DNA of 64,000 bases from Pseudomonas migulae. GTDB lineage: Bacteria; Pseudomonadota; Gammaproteobacteria; Pseudomonadales; Pseudomonadaceae. The notes under the pieces were generated by a model. The model had not been told where the DNA came from. It worked only from the letters and a program-made list of their open reading frames with translations, and ran no database searches. The stretch is taken from positions 6,064,501-6,128,500 of the forward strand of contig NZ_JALJWR010000001.1 in assembly GCF_024169315.1 (NCBI RefSeq). The letters run 5' to 3'. Positions 17,902-25,289 of the stretch are shown one piece after another. Numbering within the stretch: position 1 is the first letter of the stretch; each line of letters opens with the position of its first letter. The position numbers and the translations under genes were made by a program.

Positions 17902-18097
17902 GTTCTGTCCTTTTTTGGGTGGCGCTCGGTCGAGGTATCGACCAGATTTTCTTTCAGTGTGCTTGGTATCGCGTTTTCTGCAGGCCAGTGGCCAATGTTG
18001 CGGGGTGAGTTTCCGGCAGCGTATGAAATTTCACAAGCCATTATGTTTGGCCGAGACTTCGTTCGTTTCCTCTCACGTACCCGCAGAGAACCGCAAG

Positions 18098-18172
18098 TTG
18101 ATCTTGAGTATCATCAAAGTCGTGCTGATCGTCGGTGTTTTGTTTCTGAGCGTGTGCTCGGGTGAATCATGA
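18098..18172 (+). pseudogene. Remnant of a small lipoprotein gene (paralogue of 18959)
   Basis: A TTG-initiated 24-codon frame encodes a signal-like peptide LILSIIKVVLIVGVLFLSVCSGES. It aligns base by base with the first 21 codons of the lipoprotein gene at 18959 (LSAC changed to LSVC), then stops directly after the lipobox region where that gene continues for 50 codons. A terminator follows. It could be a decayed duplicate or a functional short entericidin-like peptide; no convincing ATG is present. Confidence 0.5.
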
Positions 18173-18177
18173 GTTCG

Positions 18178-18207
18178 AAGGGGCGTCCGAGGAGGGCGCC
18201 CCTTTGT
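18178..18207 (+). terminator. Intrinsic terminator after the small lipoprotein remnant
   Basis: AGGGGCGTCC (18179-18188) pairs with GGGCGCCCCT (18194-18203) with one G-U pair, followed by TTTGT. Confidence 0.6.
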
Positions 18208-18211
18208 GACA

Positions 18212-18481
18212 TCAGGACCGCTCAGCATCCATACGTCGCGCAACGACATCTAGAACATCACAGCCATCGCGCAAGGGTATGCAGCAAAGCATTGCGAAGT
18301 CGCTGAGTATCACCGAGTCCGTGGTGATGTCGCCGCGCATCGCGAGGTTTTCCAGGATCTGCGTTACCGCGCCAATTCGGTAGCGTGCGGTGCTAAGCAG
18401 TGAATGCAGCGGTTGGGTGGTGTTTACATACAACGAGGGAAGGTCGTCTGCGTTGCTGGTTAAAGCCATATATTCTTTCAT
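18212..18481 (-). CDS. Hypothetical protein, 89 aa
   Basis: An 89-residue soluble protein with a hydrophilic start (MKEYMALTSNADDLPSLYVN) and a helical body (LHSLLSTARYRIGAVTQILENLAMRG...DVLDVVARRMDAERS). The layout recalls the small Pseudomonas-restricted families (DUF3077/DUF6124-like) that lie beside structured repeats, but I cannot assign it firmly. It is flanked by the candidate structured RNA at 18554-18700, which lies just upstream of its start. Confidence 0.5.
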   Translation of the reverse strand: MKEYMALTSNADDLPSLYVNTTQPLHSLLSTARYRIGAVTQILENLAMRGDITTDSVILSDFAMLCCIPLRDGCDVLDVVARRMDAERS

Positions 18482-18958
18482 GAGTGATTGCCTTGAAGTG
18501 AAGTGAGATCACCTACCACTCGTTGTCGCCAAACAATGGGTGGTAGCTGTACGCGGGTTGGCGAACCGGACAAGGCACAAACCGGCAGACCCGAAGATCT
18601 CCCACGCACAGCCACCAAAAAAAAGGTAGCCAAGTGCGTTTAGAAACTCTCCGAGCTGGCTCGGAGGATTCTGTGCCTTATCATCGAGTCGCCAAACCCG
18701 ATACGCCATTTGGGCGTGGACCGGACTATAGGCCTCGTGACAAAAGCACAGCAATGGACAAGTGTACGGACAATTCCCAGAGTCGTGTAGGACGTTACTC
18801 TTTTAACAGTTTGTCTGGAAAAGTCCCTTTTTTTGCCTCAAGCAATCACTACCTGAACAAACGCTGTCGCCCAGCAAAGTTTCATAATTCCCGGCGGGCT
18901 TGCGGCATAGGATGACTCCCCAAGGTCACCGCGCTTCCAACCCACAGGAAACTGAAAA
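18482..18958. other. 477-bp gene-free stretch
   Basis: Apart from the structured element at 18554-18700 nothing coding is convincing. An 81-codon minus-strand frame at 18509-18754 exists but runs through the paired stems and lacks a recognisable protein pattern. 18701-18958 should carry the promoter of the downstream lipoprotein gene, which has an AGGAAAC ribosome-binding site just before its ATG. Confidence 0.6.
18554..18700. ncRNA. Candidate structured RNA with a multi-stem junction
   Basis: About 147 bases fold into nested and adjacent stems. A closing stem CGGGTTGGCGA (18554-18564) pairs with TCGCCAAACCCG (18689-18700), with one bulge. An inner stem AAGGCACA pairs with TGTGCCTT (18572-18579 with 18672-18679). 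One hairpin arm ACGCAC...GTGCGT (18604-18609 with 18634-18639) is topped by GCCACC/GGTAGC around an A8 loop, and a second hairpin is CTCCGAG-CTGG-CTCGGAG (18649-18666). No convincing coding content is seen. The strand is uncertain because the stems are symmetric. Confidence 0.5.
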
Positions 18959-19177
18959 ATGATCTCGAACCTCTTTAAAGTCGCTCTGATCGCCGGTGCG
19001 TTGCTATTGAGCGCCTGTTCGGGTGCGAGCACTCATAGCGAATATTCGGAAGCCACCCTGCCGTCTGCCGGTTTTGGTCCGGGGCCTACCAACAACCCCA
19101 ATAAGATGAATTTCCATGGCAGTGCGCTCGGCAACAGCTTCGGCGAGTACGGTTCGGGGTTGTTGCACGACGATTAA
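18959..19177 (+). CDS. Small outer-membrane-type lipoprotein
   Basis: A 72-residue lipoprotein precursor. The N-terminus MISNLFKVALIAGALLLSACSGAS has a perfect lipobox (LSAC, Cys20). The mature 53 residues are Gly/Asn/Ser-rich and low in structure (GFGPGPTNNPNKMNFHGSAL...EYGSGLLHDD). Residue +2 after Cys is Ser, so it should be exported to the outer membrane by the Lol system. The function is not recognisable. A truncated copy of its first 21 codons lies at 18098. Confidence 0.75.
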   Translation: MISNLFKVALIAGALLLSACSGASTHSEYSEATLPSAGFGPGPTNNPNKMNFHGSALGNSFGEYGSGLLHDD

Positions 19178-19206
19178 CGGCGGAAGTGTTTCCGCCGTTT
19201 TGCGTT
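19176..19206 (+). terminator. Intrinsic terminator after the small lipoprotein
   Basis: Stem AACGGCGGAA (19176-19185), loop GTGT, stem TTCCGCCGTT, then TTGCGTTTT. The stem overlaps the last base of the stop codon. Confidence 0.85.
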
Positions 19207-19297
19207 TTGCCTGATGTGCCGTCTGCTTTGGGTTGGCGACTGCTGCGCAGTCGGACGCAGGCTTCGCCAGCTGCTACATGGGGTGTGTAGGTGGCGT

Positions 19298-20083
19298 CTA
19301 TTTGGGCTCGGGTGTCGCTATCCATTGGCCCAATACTTTTTGGTAGTTGCCTGTGACTTTGGCCAGGTGCAACCACTGATCGACGTACAACTTCCAAGTC
19401 ATGTCATCACGCGGCAGCAAGTAAGCCTTCTCACCGTATTGCATGAATTGCTTCGGGTTCACCGCGCACAGACCGGGTTTGAGTTTCTGCTGATACAGCG
19501 CTTCCGAAGCATCGGTGATCATCACGTCAGCCTTCTTGTCCAGCAGCTCCTGAAAGATGGTCACGTTGTCGTGAAGGCTCAATTGCGCCTTGGGCAAAAA
19601 CGCGTGAACAAAGGCTTCGTTGGTACCACCAGCCGGTTCAACCAAGCGAACCGAAGGCTGGTTGATTTGCTCGATGGTCTGGTACCGCGCCTGATCCTCG
19701 CAACGCACTAACGGGATTTTGCCGTCGACATCCAGCGTGGTGCTGAAGAAGGCTTTTTTCTGTCGTTCAAGCGTGACCGAGATCCCGCCCATGCCGATGT
19801 CGCATTTGCCCGCCAGCATGTCGGGCATCAGGGTTTTCCAGGTGGTCTGCACCCACTCGACCTTGACGCCGAGGCTGTCGGCCAGTGAGCGGGCCATGGC
19901 GATGTCAATGCCCGAGTATTCGCCGTCCTCGGCTTTGACGGTATAGGGTTTGTAGTCGCCCGTCGTACACACGCGCAGTTGACCCTGTTGGATGACGCTG
20001 TCCAGATGCGATTGCTCTGCCTGAGCGGCAAACGACAGAGCGAGCAGGCCACCGAGCATCATTGTACTTTTTACGTTTTTCAT
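19298..20083 (-). CDS. Periplasmic solute-binding protein family 3, PheC-like
   Basis: A 261-residue exported protein with a signal peptide of about 22 residues (...SFAAQA). The body is a type II periplasmic binding fold: LRVCTTGDYKPYTV, GIDIAMARSLADSLG, DIGMGGISVTLERQ, EPAGGTNEAFVHAF, ADVMITDASEA and EKAYLLPRDD. These blocks resemble the Pseudomonas cyclohexadienyl (arogenate/prephenate) dehydratase PheC, itself an enzyme evolved from an amino-acid binding protein. No ABC permease or ATPase genes are adjacent, which favours an enzyme or an orphan binding protein. I cannot decide between the two from motifs alone. Confidence 0.75.
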   Translation of the reverse strand: MKNVKSTMMLGGLLALSFAAQAEQSHLDSVIQQGQLRVCTTGDYKPYTVKAEDGEYSGIDIAMARSLADSLGVKVEWVQTTWKTLMPDMLAGKCDIGMGGISVTLERQKKAFFSTTLDVDGKIPLVRCEDQARYQTIEQINQPSVRLVEPAGGTNEAFVHAFLPKAQLSLHDNVTIFQELLDKKADVMITDASEALYQQKLKPGLCAVNPKQFMQYGEKAYLLPRDDMTWKLYVDQWLHLAKVTGNYQKVLGQWIATPEPK

Positions 20084-20167
20084 TGTTATCCGGCTTCCAT
20101 GATGGAGTGGGGCTGAGAGTACCTACTTTCTGCCGCGCCGCTCAACATCATCCTCGCCGGGGCGGAC

Positions 20168-20437
20168 TCAGTGACAGCAGCAACTCGAACCGCCGCAGCC
20201 AGATTTCTTCTTTACGCCTTCATGTTTGTCTTCTGCCAGTACGCTTGCTGGATACCCTGCCTCCTTCAGTGCGGATAACAGAACATCGCTCTCGGCCACC
20301 CCAGTCACCTTGACCCGACCGGACGCCAGATCGACAGTCACTTCACCCACCCCGGCGAGCGGCTGCAACGCGGCGTTGATGTGTTTGACACAGCTCCCGC
20401 AGCTCATGCCTTCGACTTGCAGGTCGGTGCTGTTCAT
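20168..20437 (-). CDS. copZ: Heavy-metal-associated (CopZ-like) copper chaperone with Cys-rich tail
   Basis: An 89-residue cytosolic protein. The N-terminal 65 residues are a ferredoxin-like HMA domain with the Cu(I) motif GMSCGSC (Cys pair near residues 12-15) and the GEVTVDLASGRVKV and LKEAGYPA blocks. A C-terminal extension of about 22 residues ends KKKSGCGGSSCCCH, adding four further cysteines and a His. ATG 20437 gives the natural N-terminus. The promoter has a 19-bp spacer and dyad typical of CueR control. It probably ferries Cu(I) to exporters. Confidence 0.88.
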   Translation of the reverse strand: MNSTDLQVEGMSCGSCVKHINAALQPLAGVGEVTVDLASGRVKVTGVAESDVLLSALKEAGYPASVLAEDKHEGVKKKSGCGGSSCCCH

Positions 20438-20485
20438 TGTGTAAGCCTCTTTTACTGTGAGTGGCAGGTGGTGATGACGTGGATC

Positions 20486-20517
20486 GATCGTTGACCCTGC
20501 CACGATGGCAAGGTCAA
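20486..20517 (-). promoter_or_regulatory. CueR/MerR-type promoter of the copZ-like gene
   Basis: Read on the minus strand: -35 TTGACC (20517-20512), a 19-bp spacer carrying the dyad GACCTTGCC...GGCAGGGTC, and -10-like AACGAT (20492-20487). The over-long spacer with a centred dyad is the hallmark of MerR-family activators such as CueR. The copZ ATG is about 50 bp downstream. Confidence 0.75.
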
Positions 20518-20534
20518 GCGCTTCTTTAAGGGTG

Positions 20535-20933
20535 TTAGTTGTTCATCGGCATCTTCATCATGCTCGACTGCTGATCCATCATTTTCATCATCATGCCCAT
20601 CATCTGGTCTGAGCGGTCCTTGCCGCCGGACATGCCTTTGCCCATTCCCATGCCTTGGCAATGGTTGTGCATCATGCCCATGCTGTCCTTCATCGTGGTC
20701 ATGCCTTCTTGCATGGCGGCCTGGCGTTCGGCCGGGGTTTTGGCAGCGATCATTTTTTCGTGGGCCGCTTGCATCTTTTGCATCTGTTCGCTCATGGCCT
20801 TGTCTTGCGTGGTGGTGGAGGCGGTGGCCGGTGTGGTTGGCGGTGTGTCGGGGTGATGTTCCTCGACGGCCAGAGCAACCAATGGGCTACTGATGAGCAG
20901 TGCGGCGACGAGTGCTTTGAAGTGCGAATGCAT
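20535..20933 (-). CDS. Secreted Met-rich protein, probably periplasmic copper binding
   Basis: A 132-residue protein with a Sec signal peptide (about 1-22, ...SPLVALA), a Pro/Thr-rich linker, a helical segment (MSEQMQKMQAAHEKMIAAKTPAERQ), then a Met/His-rich C-terminus (MHNHCQGMGMGKGM; MMGMMMKMMDQQSSMMKM). About a fifth of the residues are Met. It has no catalytic motif. Lying between the copZ-like gene and copDCBA, it is probably a periplasmic Cu(I) sponge or chaperone. Its own promoter is unclear; the 276-bp upstream gap includes an FNR-type box. Confidence 0.7.
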   Translation of the reverse strand: MHSHFKALVAALLISSPLVALAVEEHHPDTPPTTPATASTTTQDKAMSEQMQKMQAAHEKMIAAKTPAERQAAMQEGMTTMKDSMGMMHNHCQGMGMGKGMSGGKDRSDQMMGMMMKMMDQQSSMMKMPMNN

Positions 20934-21179
20934 GGCAATCTCCAGTGAGTCAGGGACGTACAGGACTATTGAGCCGCGCTATAGACGTGAAGCCAAAGGG
21001 GGGGCGGCCTTAATTCAGGACGCTCGGAGAACGGTTTTAATCGTTGACGCGAACGAAGCGCAGGCGTGCTGGCGGCCACAGTACGAGCACTTGGCGGATC
21101 AGCAGCGGTAGGTAAGCTCGGAACCGTGTACCTGATCCGAGGGATTACCTTGAGCTTAGTCCCGAGCAAGAGGCCGTCA

Positions 21180-21193
21180 TTGATCCATATCAA
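21180..21193. promoter_or_regulatory. Perfect FNR/Anr box with no obvious target
   Basis: TTGATCCATATCAA matches the TTGAT-N4-ATCAA consensus of Anr/Dnr exactly. The nearest minus-strand gene start downstream is 247 bp away (20933); no plus-strand gene follows because copD is convergent. Confidence 0.6.
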
Positions 21194-21209
21194 GTTGTGC
21201 TGCTTTACG

Positions 21210-22148
21210 TTACTCCGCGCTCATCTCCATTTCCGGACTCAACGTCCCCAACCAAGCCACCAACCCCACAATCAACACCGCCGCCGCCAATTCAACCACC
21301 ACGCTGCGCCGCAACGTATTCGCTGCCACCCGATACTGACCCTCACGCAACGACCGCTGCAAAAACGGCCCCAGGTGAAACCGGTTCAACGCGACGAGCA
21401 CCAGCATCCCGGCAAACAGCGCGATTTTGATGGACAGCAAAATCCCGTAGGTACTGAGCAAGACATCGTCGAGCGTTGGCCCCACGATGAACAGGTAATT
21501 CACGACGCCCGTGACCGTGATGACGGCCACGATCACCGCGCCCACCCATTCAAATCGGCTGACAGCCCGAGCCAGTAACCTGATCCGCTCTTCCGTTTGC
21601 AGCGCGTTAATTTTCGCCATCCACGCAAACGCCACCAATGCGCCAACCCAGGCACCCGCTGCCAGCAGGTGCAGAATGTCCACCGCAAAATGCCAATACC
21701 GACGGCTGCCTTCATCCATCGCCCCATGACCGTTCCAGGCCAGGCTGGCCAAGGCGATAGCGCCGGCAAAAGAGGCGATCAGCAGGCTGAATCCGGGCGC
21801 ACGGTGATTGAGCATCACCGCCAGACTGGCGATAACCAGCGCGATGATACGCACGACCCAGGCCAACCCGACATCCGTCTCAAACACCATCATCTCGATA
21901 TGCGGACGCAGCTCGGCAAAGTCCGTTTCACCGCTCATGGCGCTCGCCATCATCACCATGCTGGCGACAGAAAGCAGCACGCCCAGCAACGCCGTTCCCG
22001 TCAACATCGACCGAAACGGCAACACCGCCCCCGATATCCGTTCCTGTCCTTTAAGGCTATACAGCCCAAACAACCCCATCCCAAACAGCAGCATCAAATC
22101 CACGTACAACCCAAACCGCAGTGCAATGCTGATCCAGTCGCTCATCAA
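21210..22148 (-). CDS. copD: Copper resistance inner-membrane protein CopD
   Basis: A 312-residue polytopic membrane protein of the CopD family with about eight hydrophobic segments (for example GLYVDLMLLFGMGLFGLYSL, WVVRIIALVIASLAVML and IKIALFAGMLVLVALNRFHLG). Its family takes part in copper uptake across the inner membrane together with CopC. It begins one base after copC ends, the last gene of the copABCD operon. Conserved His and Met residues are visible in HFAVDILHLLAAGAWVG and GHGAMDEG. Confidence 0.92.
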   Translation of the reverse strand: MMSDWISIALRFGLYVDLMLLFGMGLFGLYSLKGQERISGAVLPFRSMLTGTALLGVLLSVASMVMMASAMSGETDFAELRPHIEMMVFETDVGLAWVVRIIALVIASLAVMLNHRAPGFSLLIASFAGAIALASLAWNGHGAMDEGSRRYWHFAVDILHLLAAGAWVGALVAFAWMAKINALQTEERIRLLARAVSRFEWVGAVIVAVITVTGVVNYLFIVGPTLDDVLLSTYGILLSIKIALFAGMLVLVALNRFHLGPFLQRSLREGQYRVAANTLRRSVVVELAAAVLIVGLVAWLGTLSPEMEMSAE

Positions 22149-22520
22149 TCACTTCACTTTGAACGTGACATTGCCGGTGATCGGATGAGTGTCCGAAGAC
22201 ACCGCTCGCCATTCGACTTTGTAGGTGCCGGCAGGCAAGGGCGAGAGCGGGGTGATGAGCATGGTTTTCGGATCGCTGCCGCCGGAGACTTTGGCCTTCA
22301 TTGGCATGGGGGAGTGCGCCATGCCGGGCATTTCCGTCATGACCAGTTTTGCGCCGGAGAACTGGGTCATGAGGTTTTCGGAAAAGTGCAGTTCGATCTT
22401 GCCTGGTGCCGCGCCCTCCGCACCTTCAGTGGGCGTGGAGGAGAGCAGTTTCGGGTGCGCCTGAGCCAATCCACTCACGAGCAAGCCGATGACAACAGCG
22501 GTGATTTTGATTGTGCGCAT
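22149..22520 (-). CDS. copC: Periplasmic copper-binding protein CopC
   Basis: A 123-residue protein with a 21-residue signal peptide (...VSGLAQA). The mature protein starts HPKLLSSTP; this N-terminal His is a Cu(II) ligand in the family. A Met motif MPGMAHSPMPM forms the Cu(I) site, and a His in SSDTHPITG completes the Cu(II) site. Single-domain CopC beta-barrel. It overlaps no gene but abuts copD, fitting joint function. Confidence 0.95.
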   Translation of the reverse strand: MRTIKITAVVIGLLVSGLAQAHPKLLSSTPTEGAEGAAPGKIELHFSENLMTQFSGAKLVMTEMPGMAHSPMPMKAKVSGGSDPKTMLITPLSPLPAGTYKVEWRAVSSDTHPITGNVTFKVK

Positions 22521-22574
22521 GCAAGGCCTCTTTACCGCTCGAAGCGGTTGTTTTTGGTTTTTGAGTCAACGCGT

Positions 22575-23462
22575 TTAGAACCACAGCCGAACGCCGAGAA
22601 CAAGGCGCGCTTCGCTGCGATCCTCACCGTCGTCCCTGGCGTAATCCGCGGTTCTGCCGTAGGTGCGGTTCCAGGTCACGCCGATGTATGGGGCGAATTC
22701 CCGGCGAATTTCATAGCGCAACCGCAGCCCGGCTTCGGTGTTGGACAGACCGGAACCAATGCCGCGTTGCGGATCGTTTTTGCCGTAGACATTCAGTTCG
22801 GCAGTCGGCTGCAAAATGAGCCGGTTGGTCAGCAGGATGTCGTAGTCACCTTCCAGTCGCGCGGCGGTCTGGCCGCCTTCGCCGATGAACGCCGTGGCCT
22901 CGGTTTCAAAGTTGTAGAGCGCCATGCCTTGTACGCCGAACGCGGCCCAGGTTTGCGGGGCACCGGGTTTGAAATCCTGGCGCACACCGGTCACCACGTC
23001 CCACCACGAGGAGATGGCATGCCCCCACAGCGCCTGGATTTCGGCGTCTTCGGTTTTGCCGTTGCTGCGTTCGCCTTCGGAGCGCAGCCACAGACGGTCG
23101 ATGTCGCCACCAATCCAGCCGGAGAGATCCCAGGCCAGCGCACTGCCGTCGTCGGCGTCCTGCCATTCGAGTTTGTCGGCGAGGAAGTAGTGGTTGAGCG
23201 CGGAGTCGTGCACGTTATGGCCGTCGGGGCTGACGAAGACGGCGGCGCGGTCGGTGTCGGTCAAAACCGGGATCGGCGTGCGGCTTTCGGTGGGCGCAGC
23301 GGGCTGCATCTGGCCGTCGTCCATGCTTTGCATCTGGCTATGGTCCATGCCCTGCATCTGGCTGTGATCCATGTTCTGCATGTCGTCGGTCGCGGCCATC
23401 GCCGAAGAGAGTGTCAGGCTCGCGGTCACGAATGCCAAAGAGATCGGGGTGAGTCTGGTCAT
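22575..23462 (-). CDS. copB: Outer-membrane copper resistance protein CopB
   Basis: A 295-residue CopB. A signal peptide (about 1-22) is followed by Met/His repeats ([20 protein letters not shown]), then the outer-membrane beta-barrel domain from about residue 75 ([20 protein letters not shown]) to the terminal aromatic F ([10 protein letters not shown]), typical of barrel proteins. The Met repeats are shorter than in plasmid-borne CopB of P. syringae. It sits 12 bp behind copA. Confidence 0.93.
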   Translation of the reverse strand: MTRLTPISLAFVTASLTLSSAMAATDDMQNMDHSQMQGMDHSQMQSMDDGQMQPAAPTESRTPIPVLTDTDRAAVFVSPDGHNVHDSALNHYFLADKLEWQDADDGSALAWDLSGWIGGDIDRLWLRSEGERSNGKTEDAEIQALWGHAISSWWDVVTGVRQDFKPGAPQTWAAFGVQGMALYNFETEATAFIGEGGQTAARLEGDYDILLTNRLILQPTAELNVYGKNDPQRGIGSGLSNTEAGLRLRYEIRREFAPYIGVTWNRTYGRTADYARDDGEDRSEARLVLGVRLWF

Positions 23463-23474
23463 GGTTTAGGCGCC

Positions 23475-25175
23475 TCATTCTTCCACGCGAACTTCACGGA
23501 ACATGCCCATTTCCATGTGGTACAGGAGATGGCAGTGATAGGCCCAGCGGCCGAGCGCATCGGCCGTTACGCGATAGCTGCGTCGGGAGCCGGGTGGCAT
23601 GTCGATGGTGTGTTTGCGCACCATGAACTGGCCGTTTTCATCTTCGAGGTCGCTCCACATGCCGTGCAGGTGGATGGGGTGGGTCATCATCGTGTCGTTA
23701 ACCAGCACGATGCGCACGCGCTCGCCGTACTTGAGGCGCAGCGGTTCGGCGTCGGAGAATTTCACGCCGTTGAACGACCAGGCGAACTTCTCCATGTGGC
23801 CGGTGAGGTGCAGCTCGAGGGTGCGGCTTGGGTCGCGGCCGTCCGGGTCGTCGAAAGTGCTGCGCAGGTCGGAATAGGTGAGGACGCGGCGGCCGTTGTT
23901 GCGCAAGCCGAGGCCTGGATCGTCGAGTTTCGGCGAGGTGCTCATGGCTTGCATGTCCACCAGCGGGTTGTCGTTTTCCGTTGCGGGATGCGATTGCATG
24001 CCGCCCATGGCACTGTGATCCATGCCCGCCATGTCGCCCATGCTGCCGTGATCCATCCCGCCCATGCCCATGTCATCCATGGTCACCAGCGGTCGCGGAT
24101 CGAGTGCCGGCACGGGCGCGGACAAACCTGCTTTCGCCGCCAGCGTGCCCCGTGCGTAGCCGCTGCGATCCATCGACTGGGCGAACACGGTGTAGGCGTC
24201 CAGCGCCGGCTCGACAATCACATCAAACGTCTCCGCCACCGCAATGCGGAATTCGTCGACGCTCACCGGTTTGACGTGCAGCCCGTCCGCTGCGACCACC
24301 GTCATTTTCAGCCCGGGAATGCGCACGTCGAAGTAGGTCATGGCGGAGCCGTTGATGAACCGCAGGCGCAATTTTTCGCCCGGTCGGAACACGCCCGTCC
24401 AGTTCGAGTCCGGTGCCTGGCCGTTCATCAAGTAGGTGTAGGTGGCGCCGCTGACGTCGGCGAGGTCTGTGGGATTCATCTTCATTTCGGCCCACATCTT
24501 TCGATCGGCGACCGTGGAAGCCCAACCGTTCTCGCTGACGTCGTGGATGAAATCGCCCACGGTGCGCTTGTTGTAGTTGTAGTAATCGGACTGCTTTTTC
24601 AGGGTGTTCATCAGGCTGGCCGCGTCTTCGTCGGTCCAGTCGGTCAGCATCACCACGTAATCGCGGTCGTACTGGAAAGGCTCCGGCTCCTTGGCGTCGA
24701 TCACCAGCGGGCCGTAAACGCCGGACTGTTCCTGAAGGCCCGAATGGCTGTGATACCAGTAGGTGCCGTTCTGCCGGAGCTTGAATGTGTAAACGTAAAC
24801 GCCGCCGGGTTCGATGCCGTGAAAACTCAGCCCCGGCACGCCGTCCATGTTGGCCGGCAGCAAAATGCCGTGCCAGTGAATGGAGGTGTTTTCCTTGAGC
24901 CGGTTCTTCACCCGCAGGGTGACCGTGTCGCCTTCACGCCAGCGCAGCAGTGGGCCGGGGATGCCGCCGTTGATGGTCATCGCAGTGCGCGGATTGCCGG
25001 TGATGTTGACCGGGGTTTCGCCGATGAACAGGTCGAAATCGGTGCCGGCCAACACCTGCGGTTCACCAGGGCCGGTGACCGCCCACACAGGCGTGCGCCA
25101 TAACCCGAGGCCGCCGAGCAGCCCGCCCGCGGCGAGGCCTTTCACGAAGGTGCGTCTTGAAGTGTTGGAGTGCAT
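23475..25175 (-). CDS. copA: Periplasmic multicopper oxidase CopA
   Basis: A 566-residue laccase-type multicopper oxidase with a Tat signal (SRRTFVKGLAAGG), so it is exported folded. The four copper motifs are intact: HWHGILLP and YWYHSHSG in the N-terminal cupredoxin domain, HPIHLHGMW and WAYHCHLLYHMEMGM at the C-terminus. A Met-rich stretch near residues 365-395 (MDDMGMGGMDHGSMGDMAGM) probably binds or oxidises Cu(I). It heads copABCD. A one-mismatch CopR/CinR box lies 85 bp upstream. No copRS genes adjoin the operon, so control by CinRS at 5915-7944 or a distant pair is likely. Confidence 0.96.
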   Translation of the reverse strand: MHSNTSRRTFVKGLAAGGLLGGLGLWRTPVWAVTGPGEPQVLAGTDFDLFIGETPVNITGNPRTAMTINGGIPGPLLRWREGDTVTLRVKNRLKENTSIHWHGILLPANMDGVPGLSFHGIEPGGVYVYTFKLRQNGTYWYHSHSGLQEQSGVYGPLVIDAKEPEPFQYDRDYVVMLTDWTDEDAASLMNTLKKQSDYYNYNKRTVGDFIHDVSENGWASTVADRKMWAEMKMNPTDLADVSGATYTYLMNGQAPDSNWTGVFRPGEKLRLRFINGSAMTYFDVRIPGLKMTVVAADGLHVKPVSVDEFRIAVAETFDVIVEPALDAYTVFAQSMDRSGYARGTLAAKAGLSAPVPALDPRPLVTMDDMGMGGMDHGSMGDMAGMDHSAMGGMQSHPATENDNPLVDMQAMSTSPKLDDPGLGLRNNGRRVLTYSDLRSTFDDPDGRDPSRTLELHLTGHMEKFAWSFNGVKFSDAEPLRLKYGERVRIVLVNDTMMTHPIHLHGMWSDLEDENGQFMVRKHTIDMPPGSRRSYRVTADALGRWAYHCHLLYHMEMGMFREVRVEE

Positions 25176-25260
25176 GCCGTTTTTATTCCCGGTCCGTCAG
25201 TTGGGAGACAACTTGACGACGAGACTAACGGGCGCTGCCTTTCAGCAGACTGAGGCGCGG

Positions 25261-25276
25261 ATTACAGTTTTGACAG
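25261..25276 (-). promoter_or_regulatory. CopR/CinR box upstream of copA
   Basis: On the minus strand it reads CTGTCA AAACT GTAAT, one mismatch from CTGACA-N5-GTAAT. It lies 85 bp before the copA start. Confidence 0.7.
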
Positions 25277-25289
25277 GTTCACGCTGCAT

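Noticed and set aside
18509..18754. An 81-codon minus-strand frame over the candidate structured RNA
   Set aside because: It runs through the paired stems and has no recognisable protein pattern; treated as non-coding until evidence of translation.
20966..21193. A 75-codon minus-strand frame between the Met-rich gene and copD
   Set aside because: Composition is Pro/Arg/Ser-rich with no signal or motif; the frame ends in the intergenic Anr-box region.
21597..25103. A 1168-codon open frame on the plus strand opposite copDCBA
   Set aside because: It is the exact antisense shadow of four well-supported copper genes, rich in His/Gln/Arg in a way typical of reverse-complement GC-rich coding DNA, with no recognisable domain.
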